From Algoriphagus chordae (GTDB lineage: Bacteria; Bacteroidota; Bacteroidia; Cytophagales; Cyclobacteriaceae): a stretch of 64,000 nucleotides of DNA. How positions within the stretch are numbered: the first letter of the stretch is position 1; each line of letters opens with the position of its first letter. This document shows positions 9,708 to 19,041 of the stretch, in pieces. The notes under the pieces were generated by a model that searched no databases, was not told where the DNA came from, and saw only the letters and a program-made list of their open reading frames with translations. The stretch spans positions 145,995 through 209,994 of the forward strand of contig NZ_QKZT01000003.1 of NCBI RefSeq assembly GCF_003254055.1, written 5' to 3'. Position numbers and translations under genes: made by a program.

Positions 9708-10325
9708 ATGAGCATGAAAATGGATAGCAAAGCACTTGGTGTAAAGTTGAAGACTCTTCGGTTAAAAAAGGGGTATTCGCAGGATGAATTGGCGGAATCT
9801 GCGGGTGTTAGTTTGAGAACTGTCCAGCGAATGGAGAATGCAGAAGCAATCCCACGTATGGACACGGTAAGGCGATTGTTTCAGATTTTTGGTATGAGTC
9901 CCGATGAGGTTTTTGACTGGACTCAAACCGAAGACAAGGGGTATCTAATTGGGATGAATTTGTCAGGACTTGCATTTGTGTTGATTCCTTTGTTAGGAGT
10001 TGTCTTACCAATAGTTCTATGGATGAGTCGAAAAGATAAAATAACTGGAGTAAGTGAACTTGGGCGGCAATTGGTCAATTTCCAGATTACATGGGCTGCA
10101 TTTTATTATTTGGCTACTTCGCTCATTATTTGGATTGCGAGCTTAATGGTGATTTCAGGATCTGGGGATATACAGCCTAGTTATTTGGTGAATGGGTCAT
10201 TTATCCGCCTTGGGTTAATTGCTATTTTGTATTCCTTTATAATTGTGATGATATCCTGGAATACCTATAGAATCTATAAGGGCTTACCAAGCAAATACTT
10301 TCCTAAAATTAATTTCTTGAAATAA
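9708..10325 (+). CDS. XRE-family HTH regulator fused to a DUF4870-like membrane domain
   Basis: Residues ~8-62 form a canonical lambda-Cro-type helix-turn-helix (LKTLRLKKGYSQDELAESAG, then VSLRTVQRMENAEAIPR). The remaining ~135 residues have three to four membrane segments (around FVLIPLLGVVLPIVLWMS, TWAAFYYLATSLIIWIASL and LIAILYSFIIVMI), typical of DUF4870 proteins. A DNA-binding head tethered to the membrane suggests a one-component sensor of membrane or envelope state. ATG at 9708 is close to the candidate promoter, so the leader is very short; ATG codons at codons 3 and 5 are alternatives. It converges on cdaA. Targets are unknown. Confidence 0.87.
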   Translation: MSMKMDSKALGVKLKTLRLKKGYSQDELAESAGVSLRTVQRMENAEAIPRMDTVRRLFQIFGMSPDEVFDWTQTEDKGYLIGMNLSGLAFVLIPLLGVVLPIVLWMSRKDKITGVSELGRQLVNFQITWAAFYYLATSLIIWIASLMVISGSGDIQPSYLVNGSFIRLGLIAILYSFIIVMISWNTYRIYKGLPSKYFPKINFLK

Positions 10326-10354
10326 TAAACGGCTAGTGAGAACATGCAGTTCTT

Positions 10355-11236
10355 CTAAGAAGCTGACTTACTCGTCATGGCAAGTTTTCTGCGCTTCTTC
10401 ATCTCGTATTCTTCGAGATCTTCAAATCGCGCATCCAAGTCTATGCTGTTCAAGTAATCATTGATTGTTTCTCTGATTTCTTGAAAGGACATATTGTGCA
10501 AAATTTTACCATTCTTGGACATGGAAAGTTGCCCTGTTTCTTCCGATACGATCAATATCAATGCATCCGTGGACTCAGACATGCCGATAGCTGCGCGGTG
10601 ACGAAGCCCAAATTGCGCTGGGACTTCGCGCTCTGTAACGGGTAAGATGCAGCGAGCGGCCTTTATTTTGCCGTTGTGGATGATTACAGCGCCATCATGT
10701 AGGGGACTGTATTTGTTAAAAATGGAGATCAGTAGTCTTTTGGATAATTCTGCATCGAGAATATCGCCACTTTCTGCATAAAACTTCAATTCTGTACCTT
10801 TTGAAATCACCATCAAAGCTCCAGTATTACTTCCTGCCAAAGTTTTGGATGCATCTATGATCGGGCTAATATTGAAAATAGCATTGTCCTTTTTTCTCCA
10901 GAAGAACAGCATGTCGCGCCAGACATTGTCGTCAGATAGGAGAGAGGATCGGCCTATAAGCAATAGAAATTTCCGGATTTCTGGAGCAAAAATAATGATC
11001 GCGGCTATCACACCTACTCCCATGAACTGTCCTAAGATCGCAGACAGAAGCTCCATTCTAAGTGCCCGAACTAACAGGTAGATTAGGTAAATGGATAGAA
11101 AGCCCAGAAAAATTTTAATTGCGACACTGCCTTTTAGCAGTTTATAAACTTGATACAATAGGGCAGCTACTAAAGCAATATCAATGATATTGACGATAGA
11201 GATGTCTAAAAATCCTATTTTGAAAAGTAAAGTCAA
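10355..11236 (-). CDS. cdaA: Diadenylate cyclase CdaA
   Basis: The 293-residue protein has three N-terminal membrane helices (~13-34, 38-58, 65-84) followed by a DisA_N/DAC domain. The catalytic signatures DGA (residues 181-183, in PLHDGAVI) and RHR (212-214, in GLRHRAAIG) are intact. It condenses two ATP into cyclic di-AMP, a messenger for potassium, osmotic and cell wall homeostasis. The start is TTG at 11236; TTGA overlaps the folP stop, so the two genes are coupled. No CdaR or GlmM gene follows, in contrast to Firmicutes. Assignment is firm. Confidence 0.95.
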   Translation of the reverse strand: MTLLFKIGFLDISIVNIIDIALVAALLYQVYKLLKGSVAIKIFLGFLSIYLIYLLVRALRMELLSAILGQFMGVGVIAAIIIFAPEIRKFLLLIGRSSLLSDDNVWRDMLFFWRKKDNAIFNISPIIDASKTLAGSNTGALMVISKGTELKFYAESGDILDAELSKRLLISIFNKYSPLHDGAVIIHNGKIKAARCILPVTEREVPAQFGLRHRAAIGMSESTDALILIVSEETGQLSMSKNGKILHNMSFQEIRETINDYLNSIDLDARFEDLEEYEMKKRRKLAMTSKSAS

Positions 11237-12117
11237 GGGTATAAAGTTTTGTATATTTTTATCGTTTCGTTAGCTTCTTTAACGTCATGAACTCGTAGGA
11301 TGTTTGCCCCATGACACAAAGCAAACATATTTAATGCAGTAGTTCCATTCAGTGCCTCGCCAGCATCTAGATCAAGTGCTTTTGAAATCATTGATTTTCT
11401 GGAAATACCTACCATTATTGGTGTTGAAAGCGACTGAAACTGGTGAAGGTTCCGCAAGAGGAAATAATTTTGTTCTAAAGTTTTTGCAAATCCAAACCCA
11501 GGGTCAATTATTACATCTTTGATGCCAAACTTTTTGAATTGTTCCAGTTTTTCAGCGAAATAATACAATATTTCTCCTAAAATATCTGAATAATTCGTTT
11601 TTTTCTGCATGTTTTGAGGATTTCCCCGCATATGCATAGCTATGTATGGGACCTGAAGCTTTCCAACCGTCAGGAGCATTTCCTCATCTAAATCTCCTGC
11701 CGAAATATCATTTACTATATGAGCTCCAGAACCTATAGCTTCCTCAGCAACTTTTGCACGAAAAGTATCTACTGAAATTAATATATCTGGATAATAAGTA
11801 GCAATCCATTTAACCGCAGGAATCACTCTGTCGATTTCTTCTTGTAAACTTACTTCGGCAGCTCCTGGCCTAGAACTATAACCTCCAAGATCCAGTATAC
11901 TAGCACCGTAAGAGATGTGTGACTTTACTAAAGTTGCCACTTTATCCAAGGATTTTTCGGTTCGACTCCCTTCGAAAAATGAATCTGGTGTCAAATTGAC
12001 TATTCCCATCAGTTGTGGTTTGTCCCAACTGATTAGCCGTCCATCGATTAGGAGGGTGTTTTTTTGGGGAAATGATTTATCTTCGATTTTGGAAGACTTG
12101 CCCGGAAGAGGAAACAT
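11233..12117 (-). CDS. folP: Dihydropteroate synthase
   Basis: The 294-residue product shows the two pterin-binding signatures of the family: GIVNLTPDSF at residues ~38-47 and ILDLGGYSSRPGA further on. DPGFGFAKT and GISRKS are also present. It joins the pterin pyrophosphate to p-aminobenzoate in folate synthesis and is the sulfonamide target. It is slightly longer than E. coli FolP because of a ~20-residue N-terminal extension. Its stop overlaps the cdaA TTG start by 4 bp, an arrangement also reported in other Bacteroidetes. The upstream DUF1599 gene is divergent, with only 14 bp between the two starts. Confidence 0.95.
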   Translation of the reverse strand: MFPLPGKSSKIEDKSFPQKNTLLIDGRLISWDKPQLMGIVNLTPDSFFEGSRTEKSLDKVATLVKSHISYGASILDLGGYSSRPGAAEVSLQEEIDRVIPAVKWIATYYPDILISVDTFRAKVAEEAIGSGAHIVNDISAGDLDEEMLLTVGKLQVPYIAMHMRGNPQNMQKKTNYSDILGEILYYFAEKLEQFKKFGIKDVIIDPGFGFAKTLEQNYFLLRNLHQFQSLSTPIMVGISRKSMISKALDLDAGEALNGTTALNMFALCHGANILRVHDVKEANETIKIYKTLYP

Positions 12118-12131
12118 TAAATTAAGATACT

Positions 12132-12677
12132 TTGGAGACGCAAACGAGTAACGAATATAAGGAAGTTATCAGCCGTTGTAAAGAACTATTTCGTAAGAAG
12201 ACTATAGATTATGGTACAGCTTGGAGAATTTTCCGGCTTTCTTCGATTACAGACCAGATTTTCATCAAAGCACAACGGATTCGCTCCATTCAGGAAAAGG
12301 GCAGTCAAAAGGTAAATGATCCGATTGAGGATGATTTTGTAGGGATTATTAATTATTGCCTAATTGCTCTGTTGCAAATCAGCTATTTGAAAGATGAGCG
12401 GATGGAGATTCCCTTTGACGAACTCGAACCAGCATACGATCACTGGGTGACTGAGACAAAAGGTCTATTGGAAAATAAAAATCACGATTATGGAGAAGCA
12501 TGGCGGGAAATGCGTGTGAGTTCTATGACCGATATAATTTTGATGAAATTACTTCGAACGAAGCAAATAGAGGATAATCAAGGACAAACTTTGGTGTCTG
12601 AGGGAATAGAGGCTAACTATCAGGATATGATCAATTACGCAGTATTTTGTTTGATTAAATTAGATTATCATGTTTAA
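12132..12677 (+). CDS. DUF1599 (nucleotide modification associated domain 1) protein
   Basis: This 181-residue protein carries two copies of the Nmad1/DUF1599 unit: DYGTAWRIFRLSSITDQI near residue 25 and DYGEAWREMRVSSMTDII near residue 117. The start must be TTG at 12132, since an in-frame stop lies just upstream and no ATG exists for a long way. Comparative genomics links such domains to nucleotide modification, but in Bacteroidetes the gene is part of the core neighbourhood of folP and the BT_3928 gene, so a housekeeping role is more likely. It overlaps the next gene by 8 bp. The function is not established. Confidence 0.88.
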   Translation: METQTSNEYKEVISRCKELFRKKTIDYGTAWRIFRLSSITDQIFIKAQRIRSIQEKGSQKVNDPIEDDFVGIINYCLIALLQISYLKDERMEIPFDELEPAYDHWVTETKGLLENKNHDYGEAWREMRVSSMTDIILMKLLRTKQIEDNQGQTLVSEGIEANYQDMINYAVFCLIKLDYHV

Positions 12678-13770
12678 GCAAGGGTTTTTATGGGTGATTC
12701 GATTTATTGTCGGCGGCCTTTTTATTTTTTCTGGATTGATTAAGGTCAATGACCCAGTAGGAACAGCGATAAAATTGGAGGAATATTTTGATGTTTTTTC
12801 TAATGACATCGCAGGTTTCTTTTATTACTTCAAGCCAATTGCACTTGAGCTAGGAGTATTTCTGGTAGTCTTGGAGGTGGTTCTTGGTATAATGTTGATT
12901 TTGGGTGTAAAAAGCAGATTTACCGTTTGGGCACTCAGCCTGATGATCTTGTTTTTTACCTTTCTTACCTTTTACTCTGCCTATTTCAATAAGGTAACGG
13001 ATTGTGGCTGCTTTGGTGATGCGATCAAATTGACCCCCTGGGAATCCTTCTATAAGGATTTGATCCTTTTGGTTTTGATCTCTATTCTCTTTTTGTTTCA
13101 AATGGATTTGCCAAAAACATCGCCTAATTGGGCAAAAGGGCTGACTTTAGTAGCCTTGGTCATGTCCTTAGTATTGGCAGTACTTGCTATCCGTAATCTT
13201 CCATTTATTGACTTTAGAGCATATAAAGTAGGGGTGAATATTCCTAGAAATATGCAGCCGTCTTCTCCTTTATTGTATTCCTACGTGATGAAAAAAGATG
13301 GGGAGCTACAAACTTTTGATCAGTATCCTGCTGACGAGAGCCTGGAGTTTGTTGAGATGAATTTGAAGAATCCAGATGCCTTACCTAAGATTTCTGATTT
13401 CGCTGTTTGGAATGCCGATGGAGATTATTCTGAAGAGATTTTCACGGGAAATAAACTACTAATCTTAGTAAGTAGCATGGCCAAAATGAGTGACTCAAAC
13501 CTGGATCGTATTGATCAACTAGTTCAATCACTAACAGGATCGCCAGTGCAGCCGGTTTTTGTGGCAGCCGCATCCGAGGAAGAGATCCGGAATTTCATCA
13601 AATCAAGAGGATGGGATATACTGTCACTTCAAGCAGATGCTACTGTAGTCAAAACTATGATTCGTTCAAATCCAGGGATTTTGGTATTGAAAGTAGGAAC
13701 GGTTCTAGGAAAGTACCATCACAATAATACTCCTGAGCCAGGCGAGATTTTAGATTTATACATGAAATAG
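12670..13770 (+). CDS. BT_3928-type DoxX/MauE-like membrane protein
   Basis: The 366-residue protein has an N-terminal four-helix DoxX/MauE-like membrane domain with the motif FSGLIKVNDPVGTAIKLEEY and a conserved cysteine pair in VTDCGCFGDAIKLTPW. A further membrane helix near residue 160 leads into a ~190-residue soluble region without an obvious catalytic motif, perhaps thioredoxin-like. The paired cysteines in the membrane domain suggest thiol redox chemistry coupled to quinone, as in MauE and related proteins; this is inferred. It overlaps the DUF1599 gene and lies 3 bp before aroK, so the three genes form one transcript. Confidence 0.87.
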   Translation: MFKQGFLWVIRFIVGGLFIFSGLIKVNDPVGTAIKLEEYFDVFSNDIAGFFYYFKPIALELGVFLVVLEVVLGIMLILGVKSRFTVWALSLMILFFTFLTFYSAYFNKVTDCGCFGDAIKLTPWESFYKDLILLVLISILFLFQMDLPKTSPNWAKGLTLVALVMSLVLAVLAIRNLPFIDFRAYKVGVNIPRNMQPSSPLLYSYVMKKDGELQTFDQYPADESLEFVEMNLKNPDALPKISDFAVWNADGDYSEEIFTGNKLLILVSSMAKMSDSNLDRIDQLVQSLTGSPVQPVFVAAASEEEIRNFIKSRGWDILSLQADATVVKTMIRSNPGILVLKVGTVLGKYHHNNTPEPGEILDLYMK

Positions 13771-13773
13771 GAG

Positions 13774-14304
13774 ATGGGAAAGGATTTGAAGATTGTATTG
13801 GTGGGATTGCCAGGATCTGGAAAAAGCACTTTTGGTAGACAATTAGCTGCTGTTTTGCAATTCCCTTATTATGACTTGGACCATCTTATAGAAGATCGTT
13901 TCCAGATGAAGATTCCTGATATTTTCTCTCGATATGGTGAGGGTAAATTCCGTACATGGGAAACTGAGGTACTGCAAGATCTTTTGAATAAAGAGGATTC
14001 TTATGTCCTTGCTTCTGGTGGTGGTTGCCCCTGTTTCAATGACAACATGGATCTGATCAATGAAAAAGCAGTGTCTGTTTACTTAGATGTGCCTTTATCA
14101 GAGATTTCCATGAGGCTTAGCACTTCAAAAGCCCAAAATAGACCAATGTTTTTGGGACTGGATCAGGGCGAAATAATCTTGAAATTGAAAAATTTACTCG
14201 TACAGCGGGATTCCTTTTATAGCCAATCAAAAATAAAGCTCAGCGGGGAAGATTTCTCCGCTGAGCTTTTGGTATCTGAATTAATACGTCTGCTTAAAAG
14301 CTAA
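13774..14304 (+). CDS. aroK: Shikimate kinase
   Basis: The 176-residue P-loop kinase has Walker A GLPGSGKST at residues 11-19, the shikimate-binding region DLDHLIEDRF, FRTWETEVLQ and the GGG motif (ASGGGCPC) that contacts shikimate. It phosphorylates shikimate in chorismate synthesis. The unusual GGGCPC, where many homologues read GGGTPC or GGGAV, is common in Bacteroidetes. It is the last gene of its operon and its end overlaps the convergent porin gene by 11 bp. Confidence 0.94.
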   Translation: MGKDLKIVLVGLPGSGKSTFGRQLAAVLQFPYYDLDHLIEDRFQMKIPDIFSRYGEGKFRTWETEVLQDLLNKEDSYVLASGGGCPCFNDNMDLINEKAVSVYLDVPLSEISMRLSTSKAQNRPMFLGLDQGEIILKLKNLLVQRDSFYSQSKIKLSGEDFSAELLVSELIRLLKS

Positions 14305-15823
14305 GTCCAAGGGTTAGCACACCGTTGATTTGACTATTTTTGATTTCAGCGACTGGGCCAATGTTATTCCCCTGATTGTCCAGGACTTGATAACTACTAT
14401 AAAGAGTATTGTACTTTTGATTGATTAATGCAAAGTCAATAGAGAATTTATTGATTTTCATTCCCAGGCCACCACTGATTTGCTGTGTGCTTCTGTCATA
14501 ATCCGATTCTGCAATAGGGTCTCCGTAATAGCCATATCCACCTCTAAATCGGAAATTATTCAGTCTAAACTCTGCCCCTAATCGGAAGTTGACCGTACTG
14601 GCATATAGGTTTTGAATTTCTAAATTATCTGAATCCACATTAAAATCCCTTGATTTTATTCTTGCTGCGCTGTAATCAACCCAATCAACATCCGCTGAAA
14701 GAAACCCACTTTTACCTAAGAAAAAGGTAGCCCCAGCACCAATTTTTAACGGAGTATTTAGATTGTAGGAACTTATAATTATATCAGATAAAGCCTCTTC
14801 AGTACCCAATGTGATACCTTCAGGCTCATAATCGTAATTATCGTAGACAGCAATTGTGCTAGAGCTGTATTCGTCATTGAGGGCATACCAAGTAGGAGAT
14901 TGGAAGTTGAACCCAAGATTCAAATAATCTATTGGTTTATAGATTAAACCTAGATTAAGATTGATTCCTCCACCATTGATAAACAAATTTTCTTGCAGAT
15001 TAGAATTGATCAGTGGTTCATTAAAAAAGTTTTCTGAATAAATCTTTCTGGAATTGAAGTTTAAAGTCCGAACTCCCACAGAACCACCTACAAATAACTT
15101 GTAATTGAAATTAGCTCCGTAGGCAATAGTTATTTGACTGGAGCTACCTTCTTGAACTATATTCTCAGCTTGATTGGGAAAGCCTAAAACAAATGAGTCA
15201 TATTGTCTAGGATTCTGAATTGGGGTTCCGTCCTCATTAAAACTAATTGGATTGATCTGGTAAGTAAGGTAAGCCAAGCCGGTAATTCCAAAGGATTCAA
15301 TTTGATTCTCGGGAATTCCGGCTCCGTTGTATCCATTATTTGCAGTCTGAAGATAGTAATCGATAATGGATGTTTCCCCTGCTTTGTCTGAGTTATAGCC
15401 ATATTCAGTGTTGAAATTGGCTATTCTCTGAATACTAAAACCAAAAGAACCTCCTTTGAATGCCCCTCTATCAAACTCTCCTTTAGGATTAGCCATCACA
15501 AAACTGACATTTGGCAAGGAGAAGTTGGTCGTATTGTAATCTCTATTTTGATCTAGGTAATTTGTGTTTACGCCCCAGTTAGAGTAGCCTATGGTGGCAG
15601 ATGCCTCTGAGGATCTGAAGAAGCCTAAACCAGCTGGATTTCCAGCTATATTGGATACATCACCACCTAAAGACCACTGCGTTCCGCCTACACCGATTAT
15701 CCTTGCTGAGCCGCCAGGGATTACTTGGCTGAAGCGATAGGCATCTTCAAAGTATCCACCTTGTGCTACTACCATGGAACCTGTAAATAAAAATAGGGAT
15801 AAAACCAGAATGGATATTCTCAT
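14294..15823 (-). CDS. OmpP1/FadL-like outer membrane beta-barrel protein
   Basis: The 509-residue protein has a signal peptide (ending GSMVVAQG). An N-terminal block with ARIIGVGGTQWSLGGDVSNI and NPAGLGFF is typical of FadL/TodX or PorV-like barrels. The remainder alternates in amphipathic strands and closes with GVLTLGLSF, ending in the aromatic Phe expected of an outer membrane barrel. It probably moves hydrophobic compounds across the outer membrane, though in Bacteroidetes such families also include T9SS-linked PorV-like proteins. It is monocistronic, tail to tail with aroK. The subfamily is uncertain. Confidence 0.85.
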   Translation of the reverse strand: MRISILVLSLFLFTGSMVVAQGGYFEDAYRFSQVIPGGSARIIGVGGTQWSLGGDVSNIAGNPAGLGFFRSSEASATIGYSNWGVNTNYLDQNRDYNTTNFSLPNVSFVMANPKGEFDRGAFKGGSFGFSIQRIANFNTEYGYNSDKAGETSIIDYYLQTANNGYNGAGIPENQIESFGITGLAYLTYQINPISFNEDGTPIQNPRQYDSFVLGFPNQAENIVQEGSSSQITIAYGANFNYKLFVGGSVGVRTLNFNSRKIYSENFFNEPLINSNLQENLFINGGGINLNLGLIYKPIDYLNLGFNFQSPTWYALNDEYSSSTIAVYDNYDYEPEGITLGTEEALSDIIISSYNLNTPLKIGAGATFFLGKSGFLSADVDWVDYSAARIKSRDFNVDSDNLEIQNLYASTVNFRLGAEFRLNNFRFRGGYGYYGDPIAESDYDRSTQQISGGLGMKINKFSIDFALINQKYNTLYSSYQVLDNQGNNIGPVAEIKNSQINGVLTLGLSF

Positions 15824-15939
15824 TTAGATTTGATTTGGGTGTGATTAATAAACGTGAAGTTGGGCAAGAAATGTTACTTAAACTTAAATTTCTTTTACAA
15901 AAAACACTTAAATACCTTAACTGACAAGATCAATAAACC

Positions 15940-15987
15940 AATAAACAAAAGTAAGGCAGTGATTCCACTGCCTTACTTTTGTTTATT
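15940..15987 (-). terminator. Long perfect-stem terminator after the Gly-rich lipoprotein gene
   Basis: A perfect 22-bp inverted repeat (arms 15940-15961 and 15966-15987, loop ATTC) lies 15 bp past the stop codon. The arm core AAAAGTAAGGCAGTG makes it T-rich on exit in both directions. The stem is much longer than the others in this window. Confidence 0.8.
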
Positions 15988-16001
15988 TTAATACGCAATA
16001 A

Positions 16002-17336
16002 TTAATTTCCTCGACCTCCTCTAGAAGTACTTGAGCTACTTCTAGTAGTAGTTCCTCCTGTAGATCCACTACTTCTGCTAGGTGCAGTATAAGTTGGTGT
16101 GGTGGTTCTAGTTGGAGTAGTTGTCCTCGTTGGAGTTACGGTTCTTGTATTAGTGTTAGTATTGCTTCTATTGTACGTTGGGGAAGTTGTTCTTGTAGGA
16201 ACGTTACTTCTATTGTACGATGGACTTGACGATCTGCTATTTGAAGGAGATATTGTTCTTACTGAATTACCTCTTCCTGTATTTGTAGTAGTACCTACAC
16301 TTGGTCTAGCAGAAGGCATTGCACTTCTTGTTCTAGAAACTGGTCTATCCATTGCAGCAGAACTTACATTTCTAGTGCTTCCTTCTCTAGTTCTAGAGTT
16401 GTAGTAATCATTTTGAGAAGAGCTGAAATCTCTTGCTGTCATTCTAGAGCTATTAGAATTAGAAATTGATCTTCTGTCTGTAGAGTTACTAGTATTTAGG
16501 ACATCTCTTCTAGCTTGTGCTCTAGCTGTGCTTGGTTGAAGCGCTGCATTGGAAATATTTCCTCCTCTAGATGCTGCAAGTGATGTTCCTCTTGAAGGTC
16601 TTGCACCTCTTACTACGCTGCGACTACCATATTCTCCACCAGGAAGGATAGGGTTGCTTGGGTAGATAGGGTATCCCCCGTAGCCATAGCCTGGATATCC
16701 TCCATAACCATAACCTGGGTAGCCTCCACCATATATTGGAGGATAGTATCCGCCACCATAGCCAAAGCCAAAACTAAATCCAAAAGATGGTCTGAAACCA
16801 AAAGATGGTCCAAATCCATATCCGTATCGTGGTCCATAAAATGGATCATAGAAATTTGGGTACATCCATGGATTCATCATTCCACCGTACATCATGCTGT
16901 ATCCCATTCCAAAACCCATAGTGAAAGCCATGTTTGAGTTAAAGGCTGATCCAGAATTGGAACCATTACCACTTACGGTGTAATTATCGTAAGCATTAAT
17001 GTTTGGATTGCTTCCTTCATCTCCAACTTCATCGTAGTATACAATTTCATCTGAAACTGGTTCTTGATCAGCCTGATACCTGGCGATATAGTCTGGATTC
17101 ACGTTCCTAGAGCTAAAGCTTTCCTGAGGAATAGCTTCAGTTGCCGTGGATGATAGAGTTTGAAATTGTTCAGGATTATTGTTTTGCACCGCATATTCAG
17201 TTGCTACTTTTGCATCTGATGCCATGAAATACAAATTGTCATTAGCATCTGTAGTAGCCAATTGACTCGTGCTACACGAAGCTAAAATCAACGATCCAAG
17301 GATGAATGAGGAGGTTATAATTAGTGGATTCTTCAT
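16002..17336 (-). CDS. Low-complexity lipoprotein, Gly/Tyr-rich then Ser/Thr/Arg-rich
   Basis: No known family is recognised. The 444-residue protein has a lipoprotein signal (lipobox LILASC, Cys near residue 21). Residues ~130-220 are built of Gly, Tyr, Phe and Pro repeats (units such as GYGYGGYPG). The last ~200 residues are Ser, Thr, Arg and Asn rich with repeated TPTRTT and are surely disordered. Such composition suggests an envelope scaffold, adhesive or extracellular matrix protein, but this is inference. Length and repeat number may vary between strains. It is monocistronic with the long-stem terminator behind it. Confidence 0.8.
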   Translation of the reverse strand: MKNPLIITSSFILGSLILASCSTSQLATTDANDNLYFMASDAKVATEYAVQNNNPEQFQTLSSTATEAIPQESFSSRNVNPDYIARYQADQEPVSDEIVYYDEVGDEGSNPNINAYDNYTVSGNGSNSGSAFNSNMAFTMGFGMGYSMMYGGMMNPWMYPNFYDPFYGPRYGYGFGPSFGFRPSFGFSFGFGYGGGYYPPIYGGGYPGYGYGGYPGYGYGGYPIYPSNPILPGGEYGSRSVVRGARPSRGTSLAASRGGNISNAALQPSTARAQARRDVLNTSNSTDRRSISNSNSSRMTARDFSSSQNDYYNSRTREGSTRNVSSAAMDRPVSRTRSAMPSARPSVGTTTNTGRGNSVRTISPSNSRSSSPSYNRSNVPTRTTSPTYNRSNTNTNTRTVTPTRTTTPTRTTTPTYTAPSRSSGSTGGTTTRSSSSTSRGGRGN

Positions 17337-17400
17337 AGGTGAAGTTTAAGTTGTTACTTTCTTATACGTGGGTAGGGGTGAAGGGTTATACTTTTTGGTT

Positions 17401-17408
17401 TATATTTG
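17401..17408 (+). promoter_or_regulatory. Candidate -7 box upstream of proS
   Basis: TATATTTG matches TAnnTTTG and lies 51 bp before the proS start. A clear -33 element was not found. Confidence 0.35.
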
Positions 17409-17459
17409 CCCCGCATAAGTTAGCAAAAATAACGATAATCTGTATCCCAACCAACCACA

Positions 17460-18941
17460 ATGAGTAAAGGACTACCTAAGAGAAGCGAGGATTATTCGCT
17501 TTGGTATAACGAATTAGTAAAAAAAGCCGATTTGGCTGAGAATTCAGCTGTTAGAGGCTGCATGGTCATCAAACCCTACGGCTATTCTATATGGGAAAAA
17601 ATGCAAGCGGAACTTGACCGGATGTTTAAAGAAACCGGTCACTCTAATGCCTATTTCCCACTTTTTATCCCAAAATCATACCTGAGCAAGGAGGCAAGCC
17701 ATGTAGAAGGTTTTGCAAAGGAATGTGCTGTAGTTACACATTATCGGTTGAAAAATGCTGAAGATGGTAGTGGCGTAATCGTAGATCCAGAAGCAAAGCT
17801 TGACGAAGAGTTAATTGTACGCCCTACTTCAGAAACTGTTATTTGGAGTACTTACAAAAATTGGGTTCAATCCTATAGAGATCTTCCCTTGTTGGTAAAT
17901 CAATGGGCAAACGTAGTTCGCTGGGAAATGAGAACTAGACTATTCCTTCGTACCACAGAATTCCTTTGGCAGGAAGGGCATACAGCCCATGCTACCAAAA
18001 AGGAAGCTGAAGTGGAGACTAAGCAAATGATGAATGTCTATGCACAGTTTGCTGAAGATTTTATGGCTTTGCCAGTAGTACGAGGAAGAAAAACTGAAAG
18101 CGAGCGTTTTGCTGGAGCTGATGACACCTTATGTATCGAGGCTATGATGCAGGACGGAAAAGCACTTCAGGCAGGTACTTCTCATTTTTTGGGACAGAAT
18201 TTTGCTAAAGCATTTGATGTGAAATTTGCTACCAAAGAAGGTGGTCTCGAATACGTTTGGGGTACTTCCTGGGGAGTTAGTACACGTTTGATGGGAGCAT
18301 TGATTATGGCTCACTCAGATGATAATGGTCTAGTTTTGCCTCCAAAGTTGGCTCCAATACAAGTTGTCATTATTCCTATTTATAGAAAAGAGGAAGAATT
18401 TGACGCTATTACTGAGAAAGTAAATGAGATTACCGCTGAACTCCGTAAAGTAGGGGTTTCAGTGAAATATGATAATCGTGATACGCATAAGCCAGGTTGG
18501 AAATTTGCAGAACATGAATTGAAAGGTGTTCCTTTGAGAATTGCAATTGGCCCAAGAGATTTGGAAAATGGCACCATAGAAATTGCTAGAAGAGACACTT
18601 TGACCAAGGAGCAATTTGAATTGGCTTCCCAACCGATCTCTGAGAAGATTTCTTCCATGCTTGATGAAATTCAAACTAGTATTTATTCTAAGGCATTGAA
18701 CTTTCGCACAGAAATGACTACGGAAGTAAACTCATGGGATGAGTTTAAAGAATTACTAGAAGAGAAAGGTGGTTTCCTTTCAGCTCATTGGGATGGGACT
18801 TCGGAAACCGAAGATAAAATCAAGGATCTCACCAAAGCGACTATTCGCTGTATTCCTTTAGATCAAAAGGAAGAAGCTGGAGTTTGTGTCTATTCAGGCA
18901 AGCCCTCAACTGGCAGAGTCCTTTTTGCAAAAGCCTACTAA
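17460..18941 (+). CDS. proS: Prolyl-tRNA synthetase, short (archaeal/eukaryotic-like) type
   Basis: The 493-residue class II synthetase lacks the ~180-residue editing insertion of E. coli ProS and has the archaeal-type arrangement: motif 1 region early (GYSIWEKMQ), RPTSET at residues 121-126, motif 2 ([20 protein letters not shown]), the anticodon-binding domain in the middle (VVIIPIYRK) and a zinc-binding-like C-terminal domain. It charges tRNA-Pro. This type is the normal one in Bacteroidetes and is not a sign of recent transfer. It stands alone and ends in a strong terminator. Confidence 0.97.
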   Translation: MSKGLPKRSEDYSLWYNELVKKADLAENSAVRGCMVIKPYGYSIWEKMQAELDRMFKETGHSNAYFPLFIPKSYLSKEASHVEGFAKECAVVTHYRLKNAEDGSGVIVDPEAKLDEELIVRPTSETVIWSTYKNWVQSYRDLPLLVNQWANVVRWEMRTRLFLRTTEFLWQEGHTAHATKKEAEVETKQMMNVYAQFAEDFMALPVVRGRKTESERFAGADDTLCIEAMMQDGKALQAGTSHFLGQNFAKAFDVKFATKEGGLEYVWGTSWGVSTRLMGALIMAHSDDNGLVLPPKLAPIQVVIIPIYRKEEEFDAITEKVNEITAELRKVGVSVKYDNRDTHKPGWKFAEHELKGVPLRIAIGPRDLENGTIEIARRDTLTKEQFELASQPISEKISSMLDEIQTSIYSKALNFRTEMTTEVNSWDEFKELLEEKGGFLSAHWDGTSETEDKIKDLTKATIRCIPLDQKEEAGVCVYSGKPSTGRVLFAKAY

Positions 18942-18946
18942 TCAGC

Positions 18947-18973
18947 AAGCCCGGAAATATCCGGGCTTTTTTT
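18947..18973 (+). terminator. Rho-independent terminator after proS
   Basis: AAGCCCGG pairs with CCGGGCTT across loop AAATAT, followed by a run of T. It starts 5 bp after the proS stop. Confidence 0.9.
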
Positions 18974-19041
18974 GTTTTAATTGACGAGGGGTAACAATGA
19001 AACTTGTATTTTAGACCTCAATTCTTTTCCTGATAAAGTCA

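Noticed and set aside
16099..16404. 101-codon Val/Leu-rich ORF on the plus strand
   Set aside because: Antisense shadow of the repetitive Thr/Ser codons of the lipoprotein gene.
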